NCBI GenBank assembly: GCA_028583605.1
Contig: CM053326.1
Coordinates: forward strand, 38,471,931-38,535,930
Reading direction: 5' to 3'
Source: Dastarcus helophoroides
Taxonomy: Eukaryota > Arthropoda > Insecta > Coleoptera > Bothrideridae
DNA length: 64,000 nucleotides
Shown in pieces: positions 59,651-64,000 of this stretch. Both the position numbers and the translations under genes were made by a program. Every line of letters starts with the position of its first letter. Position 1 is the stretch's first letter. A model generated the notes under the pieces. It was not told the DNA's origin. It saw only the letters and a list, made by a program, of their open reading frames with translations, and did not search any database.

Positions 59651-60839
59651 TGACTTGTAACTGACTTTTAACTGTTTATTACGCAAACATTTTCGCTACA
59701 TGCTAATTGAAGCATTCTTCTCTGCTGAGATAATAAGCCTTGTATATACGAATATATACAAGGCTTATTTTTTTTTGTTCTTCAGAGTCACTATTTTCGA
59801 TATTTTTGTGTTATTCTTGATCCACTATTTCCTTGGGCTCTTCATCAATATTTCTTTGAGATCTTTCACATTTCTAAACCTGTTTGTTTCGCTAATTCGA
59901 CTATTTCGTTCATATCAACGGAGTTTCTAGTGTCACTGTCCTCGTTTTGATCTTGCCAAATATTTTAACGCACTTCGTTCAAACATTTTTTCGTAACCTC
60001 ATTAAAAAAAATTATACATGTATGTTGTATCTACTTTAAATTTAGGGAAAGCCCAATCGTGCCTGCAATTTTCAGGTAATTTCATTATTCCAATAAAAAA
60101 ACGTTAAACCGAAACAGCGCTAAACGGAGAAGCGTTAAGCGGAGTCTTACTGTATTTTAATTTTTAAATTTTTCTCTTTGAATTTGAATCTTTACTCAAA
60201 ATTTCAAATTAACATTCTAAATTAAAAACTCAAAATTTATGTTAAATAATTACAAAAACCATCTTAATTACAAAATAGAACTGGGGCAAGAATATGTTTT
60301 TTTCCTGAATTTGAAACTTCAACATTTACAGAAAATCTAAATTTAAATAAAATGTAAATTTATTTTCGAGAATGTTAAAATTTTCAAAAAGTCCAAACTA
60401 TCAAAAAGTTGGAATTTCTAAAACAAAGTCGAAATTCCGAAAGAAGTCAAAATTATCAACAAATTCAAAATTTTAAGATAAGTCAAAATTTTTACAAATT
60501 CAAATTTTTTATACGAGTTCAAAATTTCCAGGAAAAGTTGAAATTTGATAAAACGTCAAAACTTTCAAGTCTCAGTTCTGAAAAGTCCAAATTTGCAAAG
60601 AAGTGTCAATTTATAAAAAAAAAGTAAAAATATTTAAAAAATTATAATAATGGAAATCTTGGGAAAAGATTGAAATTTCGAAAAATTTGAATTTTTCCAA
60701 AAAAGTCCAAATTTTTAAAAAAGTCGAAATTTTTAAGTGAATATTTCAAAAAGTCGAAATTTTGACAAAAAGTTGAAATCTCGAAAAAATTGTCTTTTTT
60801 TATGAAATAGTCAAAATTTTGGGAAAAAACATCTGAATT

Positions 60840-62700
60840 GTAGAAGAAACCAAATTTTCAAAAAAGTCTAAAATTTCATCATAATTAAAGATTTTAAGAA
60901 AGACTCATGATTATTAAAAAAGTCAAAATCTTCAAAAAAAAACGAAATTTCCAATTAAAAAAAGTCGATAATCAACCAAAAAAGTCAAAATTTTGAAAAA
61001 GTAATACGTCTATTAATATCTATTAAAAAGTCGAAATTTTTATTATTATTTTTTGTGTGGAACAGACTGGTCCTTGGTTGTAAGTACTTCTCTAAAGATG
61101 ATAGCTTGGCTATCGAAACGCGTTAGAGGAACCTTTGTTGTGTTTTTTAATCTTTCTTGGTTTCAGAAGACAAGGTTTGTACTTCAATTCTTTAATATTA
61201 AATCGAATTTTAAAAAAATTGATTTTTTGAAAAAAATTTTAACAGTTCAAAAAAGTTAAAGATTATAAAATAATCGAAATTTGGAGACAAATTTAAAAAT
61301 TAGGGAAAAAAGTTTTAAGAAATTGTGACTAATTTTTAGAAAAAAGAGCCCAATTTTCCAAAAATACTCGGAACGTTTAAATCGATATTTTCAAAAATTA
61401 CCAAAATTCCAAAATAATTAAATTTTGACAAAACTTAAAACATTTTTAAAAAGTGGTCGAAAACGTCACAAAAAACTAAATTGTAGAAGAAACCAAATTT
61501 TCAAAAAAGTCGAAATTTCAAGAAACACTCAAAAGTATTAAAAAAGCAAAATCTTCAAAAAAAACCAAAATTTTCAATAGAAAAAAGTCGATATCAAACA
61601 AAAGAGTCAAAATTTTGATAAGTAATACGTCTATTAATATCTGTTTAAAAAGTCGAAATTTTTATTATTTTTTTTTGGTGGAACGAACTGGTCCTTGGTA
61701 ATCCTCAAAAATTGTGAGTACCGCTCTGAAGATGATAGCTTGGCTATCGAAACGCGTTAGAGGAACCTTTGTTGTGTTTTTTAATCTTTCTTGATTTCAG
61801 GGGACAACATTTCTATTTCAATTTTTTAATATTAAATCGAAACTTAAAAAAGTCGATTTATTAACAAAAATTTCAACAGTTCAAAAAAGTTAAAGATTAT
61901 AAAGTAATCGAAATTTGGAGAAAAATTTAAAAATTGGGGAAAAAAGTTTTGAGAAATTGTTACTAATTTTTCGAAAAAAGGGCCCAATTTTCAAAAAAAT
62001 TCGAAACGTCTAAACCAATATTTTCAAAAATTACCAAAATTCCAAACAATTAAATTTTGGAAAAACTTAATGGTCGAAAACGCCACAAAAATCTAAATTG
62101 TAGAAGAAACCAAATTTTCAAAAAAGTCAAAATTTCAAGAAACAATAGAGATTATTAAAAAAACAATATCTTCAACAAAAAACGAAATTTCCAATAAAAA
62201 AAAGTTGATATCAACCAAAAAAGTCAAAATTTGGATAAGTAATACGTCTACTAATATCTGTTAAAAAAGTCGACATTTTTATTATTTTTTTTGGTGGAAC
62301 GATCTGGTCCTTGGTTATCTTCAAAAATTGTGAGTACCTCCCAGAAGATGATAGCTTGGCTATCTAAACGCGTTGAAGAAACCTTTGTTGTGTTTTTAAT
62401 CTTTCTTGGTTTCACGGAACAAGATTTGTATTTCAATTTTTTAATATTAAATCGAAATTTTAAAAAGTCGATTTTTTTTAAAAATTGCAACAATTCAAAA
62501 AAGTTAAAGATTACAAAATAATCGAAATTTGGAGAATAATTTGAAAATTTGGGAAACAAAGTTTTGAGAAATTGTGACTAATTTTTCGAAATATGAGCCC
62601 AATTTTCAAATAAAATTTGAATGTTTAAATCAATATTTTCAAAAATAAATCAACAAACTTAAGACATTTTTAAAAAGTGGTCGAAAACGTCACAAATTTT
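60840..62700 (+). repeat. Three tandem units of about 620 bp, each with a hammerhead-like motif
   Basis: The landmark GTAGAAGAAACCAAATTTTC occurs at 60840, 61483 and 62100, and GGTCCTTGG at 61069, 61690 and 62306, so spacing is 616-643. Each unit holds the family-2 cassette GATAGCTTGGCTATC(G/T)AAACGCGTT followed by CTTTGTTGTG and ATCTTTCTTG. In the homologous tract at 17-18.65 kb only one unit exists. Confidence 0.85.
61721..61763 (+). ncRNA. Hammerhead-like motif, best copy of family 2
   Basis: 5' stem I CCGCU (61721-61725), core CUGAAGA (61726-61732; N7 of the hammerhead core is variable), one extra U, stem II GAUAGC-UUG-GCUAUC (61734-61748), GAAA (61749-61752), palindromic stem III ACGCGU (61752-61757), triplet GUU, then AGAGG pairing with CCGCU in four of five positions. 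The extra U before stem II and the GUU triplet differ from the best-known ribozymes, so activity is uncertain. Confidence 0.6.
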
Positions 62701-62955
62701 TGAAAAAATGAAATTTGCAAAGTCAGTTTTCAACGTAAGAAAAGATGTCGAACATAAAAGTATATTCAAAAAAAAAAAGTCAGGATTCTTTAGAAAACTG
62801 AAATTTTTGCAAATATTTTTAGTCAAAATTTCAAAAAGAAGCTGAAATTTTGGTTAGTTTCAATTTCTTGGTCTTAATTTTCCAGATTTTCAGTAAAAAG
62901 GTTTCAAAACAAATATTCATGTATATTTTTGAGAAAAAGTTGATTTTGAATTTTT

Positions 62956-63101
62956 CCCGAGTACTCATTTCACCGTAAGATTGAATCGACCTTGCGAACC
63001 AGAGTGTTTCTTGAAAACGGGTGGTGCATGAAGCCGCCAGTGGGAATCGAACCCAACTCTCTTAGTTTGTAGTCTAGCACTCATACTACTGGACCACGGT
63101 C
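62956..63101 (-). mobile_element. tRNA-related SINE
   Basis: The minus strand begins GACCGTGGTCCAGTAGTATG (A-box region) and has the canonical Pol III B box GGTTCGATTCC (63053-63043). A tRNA-unrelated tail then ends CTCGGG. The acceptor and anticodon stems do not fold properly, so it is not a functional tRNA. The homologous tract near 17550-17600 has no such insert, which gives an empty site (GAATTTTTC|AAATAAATAG). Confidence 0.8.
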
Positions 63102-63584
63102 AAATAAATAGTTCAAATTTTCAACAAAAAGTGAATTTTTCAAAGAAAAGTTTTAAATCGAAAAAGTCGACAAGTCAAAAATTAAAAATGGTAAATATTT
63201 TGAAAGAAGTACAAATTTTCAGTCAGAATTTCAAGAAGAGGCTTACATTTTGAAGCAGTGTCAATTTTGTTACCTGAATTTGCAAAAAGGTTGAAATTTA
63301 AAAAAAGTTATAACTTTCAGAATATTTGAAATTTTCAAAGAAGCCGAATTTTTCAAAAAAAAAGTTCAAATTTTCGGCAGAAGTCGAATTTAAAAAAAAA
63401 ATCGAAAAAAGGAGTCGAAATTGATGACATAAAAATCGAAATTTAGAAAAATAATCAAAATTATTCAACTTCGAGAGAGTATAAGCTTTTGAAAAAAAAG
63501 TCGACAAATTCTCATAAATCACCATTTTGAAAAGTCAAAGATTTTGAAAAAAATAGATTATTTTTGAAATGTCGAAGCTATTTT

Positions 63585-64000
63585 TTTTTAGGTTTAATCC
63601 ACTCAAAGCACTGCGAGTGTGATGTGGAAACAAGGATAGATGGCGAAGAACCGTCTTCTTTAACAAGGATAGGTTGTAATTTTTGGGGAAAATTCCTTTC
63701 GATAACAAGCTCCATAACTTGGAAGTTGTATAGAAAAAAGAGTCTCCGTAAACAGAAGTCCTCACTGTGTCAAGCTGGACCGCACAGGAATTTGCTGTCT
63801 CCGACTGTCTAGTAGGCCTCAAAAATCTTGCCCTTGGGGGGATCAATCCTATTAGTTCTTGCGAGCATCTTCCATAATAGCACTTATAGAAAAGAGACAA
63901 GTCACCAACCATATGCCTGTGCTCTAGTGTTTCGATAGAATCGGTCAGACTCTCGTCATCAATTAGGCGAATCGCTCTTCTTTGAATTGAATCCAAGAGA
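63585..64000 (-). pseudogene. LINE C-terminus, same family as 23400 and 41586, runs off the window
   Basis: A 153-codon minus-strand frame (63996-63535) contains [38 protein letters not shown] and a final HLSLFPHHT. It is the cleanest of the three copies. The 3' end GAGTGGATTAAACCTAAAAA lies at about 63607-63588. It continues upstream beyond base 64000, so its completeness is unknown. Confidence 0.88.

Larger units (their letters stand above)
58872..60152. mobile_element. pogo/Tigger-like transposon carrying a nested hammerhead repeat
   Basis: TIRs CAGTAAAACTCCGCTTAACG (left) and CAGTAAGACTCCGCTTAACG (inverse of right) have TA flanks (58870-58871, 60153-60154). Only short coding-like remnants remain on the minus strand (for example EIMNQFIENKAAFDRSSKA around 59130-59210). 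A family-1 repeat is inserted at 59458-59650. CTGAGATAATGAGCCTTGTA at 59260 is repeated at 59721. Confidence 0.85.
60160..63560. repeat. Degenerate low-complexity expansion, A-rich strand
   Basis: Built of motifs like AAAAAAGTCGAAATTTT. The interval 60650-63560 is the inverted counterpart of about 18650-17000, with matching unique-looking landmarks (for example GTCAGTTTTCAACGTAAG near 62720). It contains the tandem ribozyme-bearing array and the SINE. Confidence 0.8.

Noticed and set aside
62999..63101. Functional tRNA gene on the minus strand
   Set aside because: The B box is perfect, but acceptor and anticodon stems do not pair; it continues into a non-tRNA tail, so a SINE is the better call.
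1..64000. CRISPR arrays, bacterial operons, riboswitches
   Set aside because: The window is spliced insect DNA; no short regular repeats with unique spacers were seen.

Overview
This is eukaryotic, AT-rich DNA from an insect nuclear genome. The evidence is spliced genes with GT-AG introns, a CAPA neuropeptide precursor (an arthropod hormone gene) and a dense load of insect-type transposons. The order cannot be fixed from this window; a beetle-like genome is a guess.

Only three protein-coding genes are well supported. (1) The 3' part of a CAPA neuropeptide gene, plus strand, three exons between 1129 and 1835; the signal-peptide exon was not found. (2) A complete five-exon HemK-type release-factor glutamine methyltransferase, plus strand, 11896-13234, about 350 aa. 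(3) A white/ABCG-family half-transporter on the minus strand. Its eleven exons run from 56619 down to 14697 (about 606 aa after allowing for two single-base insertions), so one gene covers about 42 kb, two thirds of the window. A short unrecognised minus-strand ORF lies tail to tail with the methyltransferase.

Nearly everything else is transposon-derived and sits mainly in the ABCG introns: a Ty3/gypsy element with both LTRs, PBS, PPT and 5-bp target duplication but with its protease/RT core deleted (35268-39604); a related solo LTR (31768-32115); three broken Tc1/mariner-superfamily transposons (21029-22265, 30163-31568, 42586-43816); a hAT element with a perfect 8-bp duplication (7616-11432); a long-inverted-repeat DDE transposon carrying nested insertions (52366-55845); a pogo/Tigger-like element (58872-60152); two foldback elements; 5'-truncated LINE copies; and a tRNA-related SINE.

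Two features are unusual. First, several repeats carry hammerhead-ribozyme-like RNA motifs. One minus-strand motif near 59521-59584 has an intact core, a GUC cleavage triplet and a two-part stem I, and a sister copy near 26701 has lost the cleavage site. A second repeat family carries a hammerhead-like fold with a compensated stem II base pair between copies, and is arranged as three tandem units of about 620 bp at 60840-62700. Second, long stretches (8.3-11.3, 15.2-18.7, 24.2-26.6, 47.3-50.5 and 60.2-63.6 kb) consist of degenerate low-complexity DNA built from short runs such as AAATTTCGACTTTTT. At least two of these (17.0-18.65 and 60.65-63.56 kb) are inverted copies of one another that differ in the number of ribozyme-bearing units and in a SINE insertion.
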